Positions 33,701-44,450 are shown, counted from the first letter of the stretch. The stretch: 64,000 bases of DNA from Arcuatula senhousia (GCA_963971305.1 OZ020303.1:32600106-32664105), one strand, 5' to 3'. A program made the numbers and translations. Notes: a model not told the origin generated them from the sequence alone.

Positions 33701-36700
33701 TGAAAAACGCAGGCAGGGTTTTTGACAAGGATTCCAATGAAAAAAAGATTTTGAAAATCGGACAACAAATAAAAAAGTCAATTTTTTGGGTGTGGCCCAT
33801 TTTTGACCCCCAGTAGCAATGTAACGGTTCAAGATACATCAAAGCCATTGATACATTTTGATGACAGAATTTATTAAGGAATACAATAAAAAAAGAATGA
33901 TCAAAATCGGATGAAAATTGAACATTCTACAGACATTTTGTCAATATACCCATTTTTGCCCCTTTTGGCCCTTTTTTCTTAAACAGTAGGGGCCAGAAAC
34001 CCCAAATGCAATACCAACCTTCCTTTAGTGGTTATAAACATCATATCAAAATTTTATAACAATTGGTCAACCACAACTCAAGTAATAGCACGGAAACCAA
34101 AGTGTCTACAGACGACGACAACGACGACGACAACAACGCCATAACATAATACGATCGCAAAAATTTTGCGGTCGTATAAAAAAAATAATGAAAAATTTAT
34201 AAGAAATATCACGAATACTTTAACCGTACAAAAATATACATTTTTTAATAAATTTACTTACTGTTACCCATACTGGGATCAAGTCTACTTTATTCAAGAC
34301 AAACATCAGGTGTTTGTGTGGCTTCTCCTTCTTCATATATTTCTCTACCTGGTAGCATCTGGTACCCAATGGATCTCTGGCATCCAGTACCTGTACTACT
34401 ACATCTGACGAATCAATTACCTGACAGAAAATAGAAAAACAAAGGCATGAAATCAACACTACAAAATGAATCTAATGATAAAACATGTATGGTTTTTACA
34501 TACATATGTCAACATATGAAAATATATAAACCCCTTGTTTAAACAGTTCTTAATTCATAAATCATGATAAGTTAAGCCTCATAAAATGACTGAAAATACA
34601 TAAAAGATGATTATTATAAGAAATTAACAAAAAGGGAAGATTTTTTTATCATAGAGTCACTAATTTAGTAAATCTGACTTTTCTGATCAAACAAGAAATG
34701 TAACCAATCAACATGGCTTCATAATTAAATTCAATTACCAATGAGTGAAAGATTTTGGTGTTAAATGACCTTCTACCCTCACATAGGCTAAACAAGGCAT
34801 ATAGTTATAATGGTGGAGGAAACCACCGAACTTAGACAGGAAAATGACAAACCTAATTACATACAAGTGTCCAAGTAGGACTCTGAAGACCTACTCGTAA
34901 CTGATAGCGTAAACCAGAATAATAGACAGCTATGCCAACCAGGCCCATCAATTAACAATGAAGACTGTGTTTTGTTTCAAAAGACACCATGAAAGTGCCA
35001 AATACATTTATTACATAAATGATATTAGTTAGTCATACCTTATACAACTCATTCCAAACTCTCTTGGATTGGCCTGCCCTGAAAATGACCTCTTTGTTTT
35101 CATCTTTCATCTCAGGCTCCTCTCGTACTAAATCTTGATCTTTAGTAGCATCATAGGTGTCTGATAAACTTGTAGCTTTGTTAACCAGAGCCTAGAACAG
35201 AAAATTGTTAAAAATCAAGCATGATGTTCACAAGTTTTTGAAATTCTTTTCCACAAATTTGGTTTCCTTAGGTCAACATGGAAAAATAAGGATCATTATT
35301 AAAATTAATCATTAAATCAATTTATTCAATTAATCCTTCTCCAAATACATGTATATCATTTGTGAAATCAAAATATCTACATAGCTTAACACTTATTATC
35401 TTCAATGCTTATTTGACTGAAATAAAAAGATTGATTAAATCTAATTATGTAAATCCTTTTTGCCATAATTTTACACATTCAAATGCAATTTCAATGACCA
35501 GACTTGTAACTAAATTAAAAGGCATCATTAAGACACAATGCATACTGATAAATCATCCACTTTCAGATTGGGCCTTTTCCTCTGCGCTTTCTTTCCAAAT
35601 GTTGTTTCAAAAGATTCTGTATCTAGCAAATGAACTCTGGCATGCTGAAAGTAAATTGGCAATTAAAACAGTCTGAAGACATTGATACAGAATAATTGAC
35701 AAAATATATTTGTTACATGTATGTAGTGTACTATAAATTCTTAGAAAAATAAATTCATGGTGTTACATGTAAATACAACTGTATCAGCATATATTCTAAT
35801 TTTGATCTTTTAACTATCACAAAATTCTAGGAATGTACTACATTCCTTGAATAGACTCCATATGAAAATATCATATTATATTGAAGAATGTTAATCAAAA
35901 GTATTAACTCATATTTCATTTTGGATAATGTAAAAAAGCCATTTTTATAACAACGAGAAATACTGTAATGTTTGTAACATATTTTAATGTTTATTGGCCA
36001 TTTAAACAACATTTAGTTCCCAATAACATAGAAATAACTTTTGATTTGCATAGAAAGTTGTTTACCACTAATTTAGAATCAACAAATCTGTAAATAATGC
36101 TTAATCTTTGAAAATTGATACCTAAGGATATAATTACTCTAATGAGGCCCCCACAAAGTCAAAAATGACTTCCGACCTGAAGGATTTTTTTAACTTCCCA
36201 CCTCCACATTGTTAAGATGACCTACCTTGAAAATTCATTAACTAGAGGCTCCCAGGAGCCTGAATCGCTCACCTGATCTCTTATGCCAAAGTTTGAATAA
36301 ATTTCACAAACTTTCAAGTATACAAAGTTGCAAAACAATCCTTTCAGTGGTTTCAGAGAAGATTTTTGGAAATCAGTTTAAATTAATAGAAAAAAACAGT
36401 TAAAGGGCAATAACTCCTGTAAGGTCCTTTTGATGCTGAACATGAAAGTTGCTCCGGATTTTCTCTCTCTCTTATACTTTTCGAGTTATAAGCCAAAAAC
36501 AATGGTCTAACCCCCTTTTCTATTTTTAGCAATGGCGGCCATGATGGTTGGTCGACATGTACATAATTCACAAACTTGGTAGAAGACATCCTAAAGATCA
36601 AGTATACCAAGTATCAATGCAATCCCTTCAGTGGTTTCAGAGAATAAAATTTTTGAAAATCAGTTAAAATTAATGAAAAAAAAACAGTTAAAGGGGAATA

Positions 36701-39700
36701 ACTCTTAAATGGCTGATCTGACAATATTGACCCTGAAATCATTTTAGTAGATCTGAATGAGCTTTACAATTTTGCAATGCAAACTTTTCCTCTAGCTCTA
36801 ACAGTTTTCAAGATATTGTCCAAAAACTGCAAAAATGGTCAATTTTAACGATTAAAGGGCAATAACTCCTATAAGGAGTCGTTTCACAACTTCGACCCAA
36901 TGGAAAGATTTGTAGAGCTTTTGATGCTGAACATGAGAGGTTGCTTCGGATTTTCTCTATTGCTTATACTTTTTGAGTTATAAGCCAAAAACAATGGTCT
37001 GACCCCCCTGTTCTATTTTTAGCAATGACTGCCATGTTGGTTGGTCAACGTGTATATAATTCACAAACTTAGTAGAGGACATCCTAACGATCATGTATAA
37101 CAAGTATCAATGCAATCCCTTCAGTTGTTTCAGAGAAGAAGATTTTTGAAAATCAGTGTAAATTAATGGAAAAAAACAGTTAAAGGGGAATTACTCTTAA
37201 ACGGCTGATCTGACAATTTAGACCCTGAAATCATTTTTGTAGATCTCAATGAGCTAAACAATTTTGCAATGCTAACTTTTCCTCTAGCTCTAACGGTTTT
37301 CCAGATATCGTCCAAAAACTGCAAAAATGGTCAATTTTGCTGATTAAAGGGCAATAACTCCTATAAGGAGTCGTTTCACAACTTCGACTCAATGGAGAGA
37401 TTTGTAGAGCTTTTGATGCTGAACACAGATGGTTGCTTCGGATTTTCTCTTCCTCTTATACTTTTCGAGTTATAAGCCAAAAACAATGGTCTGACCCCCC
37501 TGTTCTATTTTTAGCAACGGCAGCCATGTTGGTTGGTCGACATGTATATAATTCACAAACTTGGTAGAGGACATCCTAAAGATCATGTATACCAAGTATC
37601 AATGCAATCCCTTCAGTGGTTTCAGAGAAGAAGATCTTTGAAGAAAAGTTAACGGACGACGGACGGACGGACGGACGACGGACGCTTAACGATGACAATA
37701 GCTCACATGACCCTTCGGGTCAGGTGAGCTAAAAACAAAATGTGACCTCCTTAAAAATATGCCATAAAATCGACCACAAAGGGCTTGTGACTTTATAGGT
37801 ATACCCTGTGGGAGCCCCCTTAAAGCAATAACAAAATCCATGCACTGCCTACCTTAGCAGTCTCATTCAGTAAGGTGATGGGAAGTTTAGTTTGTTTCAT
37901 CACTACTTTGTAGGGATCATTTTTCACTTTAGCCATCTCATCCTGAAAGTTCTGTAGAGCTGTCTGTGTAATAACCCTTGTGTTTCCTACAGAAAATATA
38001 ATCAGGTTGTGAAGGATTATAAGTATGATTATAATTCATCAGAAACTTACAGATACGGTAATCATGATATGATAAGAAACAATTTTGGGAATTAAGGAAC
38101 TTAAGATTTTTCAATTATAATATTTTTATTTCAAAAGAAACTGATGTGACTCAAAAAATCTTGATAATAAATTAATCTATGTAAATGTTTACCATGTAGT
38201 TTGAATTAGCAAAAGTTACATTACGGTACAAAAATGTACCAGTTTTTGTTTGGTATGCCATATACTAAATAGGACAAGGGTATGATTTCATGCAAGTTAA
38301 TTATCATGATATCTGTCTATAAAAAAATTTCAAAGGTTTTATTTTCATGAACACATGATGAAGAATTAAATCTTTAATGAGCATCTAACTTTTAAATTAA
38401 CTTGGTCAAATTTTTAAAATACATGTACATATGTACATCAATCATGCAAAATTCTCAAAATAAAACTCCTACTTAAACATTCCTTTTTCCAGTTAATGGA
38501 ATAGTACCTACCAAACCATTTTCTGTTGGGTTCTACTCTAGCCACTGATCCTGAAGGCAGCCAAGATTGAAATGGGGCAGCTTTAATTATTTCACCACTC
38601 TTATTTCTGTAATAATAAAAGCACATCAAAATATACTTTCAATGAAATTTTGTACAATTCTAAAACTATTTAAATCATAAATGGAAATTGATTGAGTATG
38701 AACTGAACTCTTGTTGTGGTGCTGACCAAAGTCCTTCATGAGTAACATACAGGTAACAGTGACTTTATTTCTAATGGGTGGTGTTGTGCTACCCAAGACA
38801 CATCTAGTGGTGAAATACCATTGGTCCCAACATGCACATTGTTGTATCCAAGATACAGAATTTAACCAAGAACTTAACCAAAGTGGTTCATGTGAAAGAT
38901 ATAGGTCACAGTGACCTAATTTCTAGTAGGTAGTGTTGTGCTATCCAAGACACTTCAAGTGGTGAAATATTATTGAACCCCAGCATTTAATATCCAAGTT
39001 ATGGACTGTAACCAGGAAAGTGTTATGCAATGTAAAGAGAGACAAGGGTAAAACTATATCTCCTATCCACATACATGGTCATGCCTCAAAAATAAATGCA
39101 ATATAATGTATTAAGATAAAACATAAAAATATTACTTTGTTCCGTATTTATTGAAAAAAATTGAATTCCGCTTTTTTCAATTTACTCGTAAAATTTTATG
39201 CATTCTTTTTAAACAACAAAAAAATTGTTAACCTTGTTGGTTTAAAGTTCCTGTACATCTGCAGCCTTTTAATTGTCGATCGATCTCGCATATTTGAACC
39301 TCCACCATTTTTAATTTTTGGTCGATCTACAAACAAAAACAAGAGGCTCCCAAGAGCCTGAATCGCTCACCTGAACTACACAGGTACATATATTTGTAGA
39401 TATTATTGTGCTTAACCATATGCGATTTAAATTTCTGAAATATCTTTTCGAAAATTTCAGGACAGGTAGGTCTTAATATGCTGATCACTTTTGATTCTTG
39501 CACAATTTTGATATCTGAAACCATTTTTGAGTTATGAGCAAAAAAATACAATTTACCCCTTTGTTCTATTTTTAGCCATGGCGGCCATGATTTCTACAAA
39601 TAAAAAATCTGAACGAAAGAGTTGTAGCATATAAGCTATTAAACAAGTGTGCCATGTTAAGATGCAGTTGGTTTTACCTTGTCAAAAAAGTTAATCTTTG

Positions 39701-42328
39701 AAATTCAGGGGAAAAGTAATGAAAAATGGTAAATTTTGTTGTTTAAAGGATAATAACTGCTAAAAGAATTGGTCCTACAGCTTTGAATTGAAATAATAAT
39801 AATTGAAATGTAGATCTTGATGTGCTTAATCATATGCAACTTAAATTTTTAAAATATCTTGTATAGTTTTCAAGATACAGGGCTAAATAAGTGAAAAAAA
39901 AATGAAAAAATCCAGAAAAAGGGCAATAACTCCTATGTCGATTGTTGGATCTTCTTGAATATTTGATAGCAGGTAGATCTTGAGATGCTGATCACTTTTG
40001 TCTCCCATCAGAATTTTGATATCTGTTACTATTTTTGAGTAATTAGCAAAAAACTGCAATTTACCCCTATGTTCTATTTATAGCCACGGCGGCCATATTT
40101 TTTTACGAATAAAAAATCTGAACGACAGAATTGTAGCATTTATGATATTCAACAACTGTGCCAAGTTTGGTTGAAGTTGGCTGATGGTGTCAGACAAGTT
40201 AATCAATAAAATTCAGGGGAAAAGTATGAAAAATGGTAAATTTTGACGCTTTAAGGGCCATAACAACTCCTAAAAGAAATGGTTCTACAGCTTTGACCTT
40301 ATTACATGAAATGTAGATCTTGATGTGCTTAATCATATGCAATTTGAATTTTTAAAATATCTTGTATAGTTTTCAAGATATAGGGCTAAATAAGTGCAAA
40401 ATTTTGAAAAAATCCAGAAAAAGGGCAATAACTCCTACATCGGTTGTTGGATCTTCTTGAAAATTTCTAGGCAGGTAGATCTTGATGTGCTGGTTACTTT
40501 TACCCTATGCCAGGATTTTGATATCTGGTACTGTTTTTGACTTATTAGCAAAAAACTGCAATTTACCCCTATGTTCTATTTTTAGCCATGGCGGCCATGT
40601 TTTATTACGAATCAAAAATCCGAACGATAGTTTGGTACACATAATGCTACTAAACAACTGTACCAAGTTTGGTTGCAATTGGACTTATGATGTCGGACAA
40701 GTTAAAGTTTGAAAAATTGTTAACCGACGACGACGACAGACAACGACGACGACGGACGCCAAGTGATGGTATAAGCTCCCATGGACCTTCGGTCCAGTTG
40801 AGCTAACAATGATGGATTAATATAACCATATGCGTTGCCTGTATTTCTAAAAATTCATGCAGGCTAGTGAATTCTTGTAACTTTTCATCATCATGATCAT
40901 TGTGGGCAATTCATAGGGGGAGTGAAGTGTTATAAAATTAATCCTGATTTTTAAACAATTAGTTAACATTTTTTTTTTTTAATCAGACAATTAGTAGAAA
41001 AGATTCAATTTTGTCCCCTTTTGGCCCCTAATTTTATAACAGAAAAAAAAGAGGGGTTGCAAAAATCTGCCATTTTGAATCCATTACTTGACAAGAATTA
41101 ACTTGCAATAGAAATTTACAAAATCAGACTAGAAATACAAATGTAGGTAAAAATGTTTTCCCCCATTTTGGCTCTTTTATTTCTAAATGAAAATAGGGGG
41201 ACACTCAAAATCATTTCCATCTATGGTATAATAATGGTAATTCACAGCTTGTTCTTCTGCAACAGGCACCAGGAGGATGTGATTTTTTTTACATACCTTA
41301 AGCACAGTCCCTTGCTGCCTGCTGCAGTTATATTTTATTTATATTCTAACTACATGTATATTATGTTAACAATGTTTCAATAATGAATGTTATACTCTGT
41401 ACAAGGTGTGACTTAAAATTGGTAGAGGATGAGACTCATTTCTTATGTGTATGTCATGGAATGAGCAACAAAAGAGTACTAGAGCTAGAAACTATTGCTC
41501 AGAAAAAATGTATAAATTTTACTGCTCTAGATCCTAGGGCAAAACTCATTTGGTTAGTTACAAATGAGGACTATGTCATTCTAAATTCAGTTTGTACATT
41601 CCTGACACATATATAATTTATATATATATAATTCTCATAAATCCCTATCTACTGGTCTACGACGCTGGTATGTGCATGTAACTTAAGCCAATATGATATC
41701 AATGAGAGCTCTGAGATTATTATCAAAAATAGATAAAACTACATGTATGTAATACTGCAGTTCTTAAGCACCGTCCCCTGGTGACCACTGCATTCATGGA
41801 ACAACTATACTTCCATTTGTGCTTTGGTCACGGGGAGAACTGTACAGTATATACAAACATAATTTAAATAATATATTATCAATGTTGTAGCTTGAGGTAT
41901 TAATTATTAATCTCTATTTATATCCAGGCTCCCATCTAAATATTTTATATGGCTTCGATACCCATTACAAAAAATGTATATATTGTCACAATCATACCTT
42001 AAATTTGTATACTTTATTATTTTGTTGTTGTTGTTGCTTTACTGTTATATATAATTAATCATTGTAATGATCCTGCCCCTTGAGGGACCTTAATTGGTAA
42101 TAAAATATGTCTTATGTCTTATAATTGCCCTAATGGGGACCTAATTTGGAAAATAAAAATATTGCCAATATTGGTAATTTCTTCTGTTCTTGTAAACCCT
42201 TCTCTTATAAAATAAATTAAATGTAAATAGAGAGAAATATATTTGAAGAATGTCATACCTGGGTTCATGCTATGTTTGGCTTTGTTAATGCCATCTCTTT
42301 TGGTCTTTTTCTTCGTCGTTTTACTCAT
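24653..42328 (-). CDS. GNL2: Nucleolar GTP-binding protein 2 (GNL2/NOG2), complete, 16 exons
   Basis: Exons in transcript order: 42259-42328, 39233-39326, 38512-38606, 37853-37986, 35546-35644, 35039-35191, 34262-34420, 32717-32830, 31877-32005, 29863-29967, 29046-29204, 28327-28422, 27636-27734, 26857-27553, 26162-26349 and 24653-24745. All junctions are GT/AG with matching phases and the sum is 2484 bases, 827 residues plus stop. The protein belongs to the YlqF/YawG family of circularly permuted GTPases. Motif order is G4 NKVD, G5-like SVT, G1 [10 protein letters not shown]2 GET and G3 DCPG, as expected. In yeast and human this protein binds pre-60S particles in the nucleolus and nucleoplasm and licenses their maturation before export. 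The acidic C-terminal region is longer than I recall for human (about 730 residues). The start is the ATG before [12 protein letters not shown]; an in-frame ATG 48 bases upstream is less likely. Confidence 0.95.
24746..25544 (-). other. GNL2 last intron, unique part
   Basis: AT-rich intron sequence between exon 16 and the repeat at 25545. No exon or RNA gene is seen. Confidence 0.5.
25545..26130. repeat. Two adjacent copies of a CGCTCCCGA-ended short element (about 290 bp)
   Basis: Both copies run from TACGCTCC(T/C)GAAGGG(A/T)G(C) to TCGGGAGCGT(A/C)ACAGGTT (25545-25803 and about 25823-26120). Shared inner words: GCTGAATTTTCCTTCAACGT and GAAAAGCTAGTTTGTTTT. Related pieces are at 49868-49995 (minus) and 59297-59426. 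The second copy sits only about 40 bases from GNL2 exon 15. Confidence 0.7.
26162..26349 (-). CDS. GNL2: GNL2 exon 15: 18-residue tandem repeat
   Basis: Phase 1 in, phase 0 out. After [20 protein letters not shown] it encodes two tandem 18-residue units, [18 protein letters not shown] and [18 protein letters not shown]. The LTSKQ end aligns with the LTSKE-RRR motif of other NOG2 proteins. Confidence 0.85.
26350..26856 (-). other. GNL2 intron 14, no feature seen
   Basis: AT-rich sequence with no recognisable repeat or exon. Confidence 0.5.
26857..27553 (-). CDS. GNL2: GNL2 exon 14: acidic region
   Basis: A 697-base exon, phase 0 in and 1 out. It has a Glu/Lys-rich start, a conserved-looking [16 protein letters not shown] segment, a long acidic run ([19 protein letters not shown]) and a basic end ([12 protein letters not shown], [14 protein letters not shown]). 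Acidic then basic low-complexity tails are typical of nucleolar assembly factors. Confidence 0.85.
27636..27734 (-). CDS. GNL2: GNL2 exon 13
   Basis: A 33-codon phase 0-0 exon encoding [20 protein letters not shown], then [13 protein letters not shown]. It is poorly conserved; support comes from the open frame, matching phase and TTTTAAG/GTAATT borders. The chain stays in frame with or without it, so it might be skipped. Confidence 0.65.
27805..27872 (+). repeat. Short tandem repeat CCCTATATCGCA
   Basis: Four or five imperfect copies of a unit built on CCTATATYGCAYACC, next to the foldback at 27905-28035. Confidence 0.65.
27905..28035. repeat. Foldback sequence (about 60-bp imperfect arms)
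   Basis: ACATTGCAAAATCTGCATCA..CCTATATCATACCTCGGGCC is followed by its imperfect complement ending TACAGATTTTGTCATGT. The centre is GGGCCGTTGGCCC. Intronic, non-coding. Confidence 0.75.
28327..28422 (-). CDS. GNL2: GNL2 exon 12
   Basis: A 32-codon phase 0-0 exon. It encodes [20 protein letters not shown], then [12 protein letters not shown], the conserved motif at the end of the NGP1 core. Confidence 0.95.
29046..29204 (-). CDS. GNL2: GNL2 exon 11
   Basis: A 53-codon phase 0-0 exon. It encodes [20 protein letters not shown] and later [14 protein letters not shown], matching the helical region after the GTPase core. Confidence 0.93.
29430..29835 (+). repeat. Dispersed core repeats with GCATTGTGCTTAGCATCACT
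   Basis: Contains ACCATACCAATATGGTTG twice and the GCATTGTGCTTAGCATCACT word, shared with the array at 46900-47400. Confidence 0.6.
29863..29967 (-). CDS. GNL2: GNL2 exon 10: G3 motif
   Basis: A 35-codon phase 0-0 exon. It encodes [20 protein letters not shown], then [19 protein letters not shown] is the G3 motif. Confidence 0.95.
29968..31755 (-). other. GNL2 intron 9, no gene seen
   Basis: AT-rich intronic sequence apart from the tandem at its upstream edge. No conserved coding segment; GNL2 motifs run directly from exon 9 to exon 10, so no exon is missing here. Confidence 0.6.
31756..31910 (-). repeat. 58-bp tandem repeat duplicating the 3' end and splice donor of GNL2 exon 9
   Basis: Three copies start at about 31756, 31814 and 31872, with a period of 58 bp. 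Each carries the codons for [10 protein letters not shown] and an AAG|GTAAT donor followed by about 24 intron bases. The right-hand copy (upstream in the transcript) is the real exon end. Splicing at the next donor would add an in-frame TAG eight codons after the normal junction. Confidence 0.9.
31877..32005 (-). CDS. GNL2: GNL2 exon 9: P-loop (G1) and G2
   Basis: A 43-codon phase 0-0 exon. It encodes [20 protein letters not shown], including the G1 P-loop GYPNVGKSS, and ends [10 protein letters not shown] with the G2 threonine. Its 3' end and donor site are repeated twice more just downstream in the intron (see 31756-31910). Confidence 0.97.
32006..32716 (-). other. GNL2 intron 8, no gene seen
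   Basis: AT-rich intron sequence with no recognisable exon or repeat. Confidence 0.5.
32717..32830 (-). CDS. GNL2: GNL2 exon 8: G5-like motif
   Basis: A 38-codon phase 0-0 exon. It encodes [20 protein letters not shown], then [29 protein letters not shown] is the family's G5-like segment. Confidence 0.95.
32945..34177 (+). mobile_element. Hairpin-ended non-autonomous element in GNL2 intron 7
   Basis: Repeated core words TTTTGGCCCTTTTT, TTGACCCCTAA-TCTCAAAAAC and AAAAAAGATTTTGAAAATCG occur in about three units. A GACGACAACGACGACGAC tract precedes a terminal hairpin, ATACGATCGCAAAA/TTTTGCGGTCGTAT (about 34149-34177). Same architecture as the pearl-like elements, different sequence. Confidence 0.65.
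34262..34420 (-). CDS. GNL2: GNL2 exon 7: G4 motif
   Basis: A 53-codon phase 0-0 exon. It encodes [20 protein letters not shown] and later [18 protein letters not shown] is the guanine-specificity G4 motif, which comes first in circularly permuted GTPases. Confidence 0.97.
35039..35191 (-). CDS. GNL2: GNL2 exon 6
   Basis: A 51-codon phase 0-0 exon. It encodes an acidic linker ([13 protein letters not shown]) and the conserved [12 protein letters not shown] motif that precedes the GTPase domain. Confidence 0.92.
35546..35644 (-). CDS. GNL2: GNL2 exon 5
   Basis: A 99-base phase 0-0 exon encoding [20 protein letters not shown], then [13 protein letters not shown]. It matches the conserved [19 protein letters not shown] motif. 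It was found by searching the intron for this missing segment, and the acceptor TTACTTTCAG supports it. Confidence 0.9.
36243..37731 (+). mobile_element. Hairpin-ended element, complete copy 1
   Basis: The left end is GGCTCCCAGGAGCCTGAATC and GCTCACCTGA. The core has three units of roughly 450 bp, each with CAATAACTCCTATAAGGAGT, CTGTTCTATTTTTAGCAA and CCCTTCAGTGGTTTCAGAGA. It ends with an ACGG tract (about 37652-37683) and the hairpin at 37700-37730 (AGCTCACATGACCC, loop TTC, GGGTCAGGTGAGCT). It lies in GNL2 intron 4, in the intronic orientation opposite to the gene. Confidence 0.8.
37853..37986 (-). CDS. GNL2: GNL2 exon 4
   Basis: It encodes [20 protein letters not shown], then [20 protein letters not shown], matching the family's N-terminal helical region. 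It ends in phase 0. Confidence 0.9.
38512..38606 (-). CDS. GNL2: GNL2 exon 3
   Basis: It encodes [20 protein letters not shown] and [11 protein letters not shown]. The [14 protein letters not shown] block is strongly conserved in NOG2 proteins. Confidence 0.93.
38700..39025 (-). repeat. Two monomers of the GTCACTGTGACCTA repeat, inverted
   Basis: Minus-strand units carry TTGGTTAAGTTCTTGG, CACTAGATGTGTCTTGGG and AGGTCACTGTGACCTA, as in the array at 57370-58600. Confidence 0.7.
39233..39326 (-). CDS. GNL2: GNL2 exon 2
   Basis: It encodes [20 protein letters not shown], then [11 protein letters not shown]. The NMRDR-TI-RL-MYR core is the conserved N-terminal motif of the NGP1/NOG2 family. It enters in phase 1 and leaves in phase 2. 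It has no methionine-started open frame, so it is easy to miss. Confidence 0.9.
39341..40806 (+). mobile_element. Hairpin-ended element, complete copy 2
   Basis: The left end is GGCTCCCAAGAGCCTGAATC and GCTCACCTGA. Core units carry GGGCAATAACTCCTA, AGGTAGATCTTGA and CCTATGTTCTATTTTTAGCC. A GACGACGAC tract precedes the hairpin at 40774-40804 (left arm ends TGGACC, loop TTC, right arm starts GGTCCA). It starts 15 bases upstream of GNL2 exon 2, just before its splice acceptor. Confidence 0.8.
41377..42118 (+). pseudogene. 3' end of a non-LTR retrotransposon
   Basis: A frame at 41383-41616 starts after upstream stops and reads [20 protein letters not shown], ending with [12 protein letters not shown] residues. 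This C-x2-C, V-E-D-E-x-H-F-L, C-x3-C zinc-knuckle-like pattern ends many mollusc LINE proteins. A 3' tail follows, ending TTGGTAATAAAATATGTC with short repeats. Inserted in GNL2 intron 1. Confidence 0.6.
42259..42328 (-). CDS. GNL2: GNL2 exon 1 (start codon)
   Basis: It encodes [20 protein letters not shown] and MNP, a lysine-rich nucleolar-type N-terminus. The donor on the minus strand is CCAG|GTATGA, phase 1. Confidence 0.85.
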
Positions 42329-42598
42329 TTTGAGGGAGAAATAAATAGATCTGTCAATATCACTCAAAATAGCCACATGTGCTTGCTTTTTAAAGTGCTC
42401 ATTCAGTTTCCCAAAACTACCATTTTATAGATATTTCACCATGCAATTTACTATGAAAGAACTATTTATTCATGTTCTGATATTCATTTAAATAAAAATA
42501 AAAATTTTTGATACTATCTGAAAACTTTCTATTCCATTTCTTAAACAATCAGTATTTTATATTTCAAACATGCAACACTTTACAATATAAAAAGTAAA

Positions 42599-42605
42599 CT
42601 TCCGG
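42599..42605. promoter_or_regulatory. ETS-type motif upstream of GNL2
   Basis: CTTCCGG, about 270 bases upstream of the GNL2 start codon, fits an ETS/GABP site, common in promoters of ribosome-assembly genes. A small CpG-bearing stretch follows at 42640-42700. Motif match only. Confidence 0.3.
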
Positions 42606-43462
42606 TCTTTCCAACGTGAAAAAATTTACGAATCGAACCAGGAGTTCCAAACGCCTCGTTATCTCCCCTAGTAAAACACAACGAACCGCGTAACGCGAGT
42701 GTAATATGAGGTTTTCAGCTAATACAAGAAAAGGGATTGTATATTTTCATTGAAAGGTAGGACAATTTAATAATTTCTCTTATTTGTATACATTTTCACG
42801 CAATTTTGAATACATTTTGACTATTTTTTCAGAACGAATTAAGGAACCGGTTATGCTAACCTTCAAAATCGTAAAGCCAGGATTTGGTTTTATGATTTAG
42901 GCCAAGTTTTTATTTTATTCTTTGACTATTTTGATCAGATTTTCTGGATAGAATTGCTAAGAAATCATTTATCTTTATGTCTGTATCCGTTTGAATCGAA
43001 TTTAACATTTAAAATTACTTTTAACAAGGTTTTAAGACACTGAGGTCGATTTTCCAATTGTTATGCAAATTATTTGTTTACAAACTTTTGTCACGCCTAC
43101 AGTATCAATTAAAAAGACCATGAAATACAAGCTAAAAAATGAAGTAAAGTTAACACGGTGTGTTTTAGATATTTTACATAACAAATGTCACCAAAACATA
43201 TTTTGAAATCGATTTTTTTATTAATTTTATTTGAATAAAAAGATAACAGTTCCGAAAATATTTCTTTCAAAATGGCTGAATGAACATAAACACATCTGAT
43301 ATTTAATCTGCCTGCATCTAGACAGTTATTAAGTTTATATCAAAGAATTCACAACTGCAAATGAAATATGTATATGTTAATGTGAAAGTCATTATGTTTT
43401 TGAATACACATTTAAAGAATAATACATGTACATAAATGTTCAATACATGAGCCCAGACCCTC

Positions 43463-43600
43463 ATAGAAAAAAGCATAAACAAAAAGATACAAGGTATAAA
43501 TCAGAGCAAAATAAGACATATTATCAGACTAATAGAAAAAAGCATAAACAAAAAGATACAAGGTATAAATCAGAGCAAAGAAGACATATTATCAGACTAT
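43463..43600 (+). repeat. 69-bp direct duplication
   Basis: Two nearly identical units (ATAGAAAAAAGCATAAACAA..CATATTATCAGACT) lie end to end. The open frame across them is a chance product. Confidence 0.85.
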
Positions 43601-44149
43601 CAACAAGTAAAACACTAATACATGTACATGTAAACATTCGAATTCCCTATTCGTGATAAATACATGTATAAATACATGTATTATTGTAATACGGATGTGG
43701 CTTTAATACATCCCCCTTTTGTAACAGATACATGTACATGTAGATTAAGAAGGAGATGAATAGAGTGCACCCTCCCTAAGGCTGTCAAACATTATGTTTT
43801 GCATAATTTCCATGTATAAAATACAACAATAAATTTGAGTCTCACTTCAAACAGCACAATAATTAAGCCTAACCTTTGATTTTATGCAAGACTTCACAGT
43901 AACATGTACATGTACATTACTTAGTACACGTTTTTACATGTATTCGTGAGTGATATTAGTGTTTTGAATATAATACTATTAGATTTTTTTTATAATTGTA
44001 CTTGCTTTATTTTTCAGGGTAAAGAATCTGATGAAGACTTGAACCTAATTTATAATTACATGTAGCTAAAGAACATCAAATACTGACAAAAATGCAGATC
44101 TCAGAATGAAACTGGTAATATTATCAATGCACCATACAATTAAGCCAAT

Positions 44150-44330
44150 TTCTACATTTACTAAAAGAGCACATATGTTCTCTGTATACTACATGTAGTT
44201 AAGAAGGTAAAGAAATGTAGAGTAAGTGTACAAGTATGTGATATAACCTACATGTACATCTAATAGATAACAATTCAAAAAGTGACAAATTGAAGACTGC
44301 CAGCAGCCTTAAATGTGATTATACCTAGCA
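44150..44330 (-). repeat. GCAGCGCC dispersed repeat, diverged copy
   Basis: The minus strand shows GGCTGCTGGCAGTCTTCAAT and the ACTTACTCTACATTTC word of the family defined at 1715-1865. Confidence 0.45.
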
Positions 44331-44450
44331 ATGAACACAAACAAGTACATAAATTAATGTGTAGATCTGCTTTGACCATAACAGTTCTTCTCATGATACT
44401 GTGATGGGGCAAAAATCAGGAACATAAACATGCATGCATGTAATCATTTT

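Larger units (their letters stand above)
42329..44150. other. Intergenic region upstream of GNL2
   Basis: Holds the presumed GNL2 promoter and a 69-bp duplication at 43463-43600. A possible plus-strand splice donor (GAAAG|GTAGGA near 42757) was noted but cannot be tied to an exon. Otherwise AT-rich, with several ACATGTACATGT words. Confidence 0.4.

Noticed and set aside
42700..42757. Possible first exon of CCDC25 ending GAAAG|GTAGGA
   Set aside because: In the phase needed by exon 2 it has a stop and no ATG. It might be a non-coding exon, but nothing supports that.
43426..43656. Lys/His-rich frame KKHKQKDTRYKSEQ repeated twice
   Set aside because: Produced by a 69-bp DNA duplication in AT-rich sequence; no gene context.
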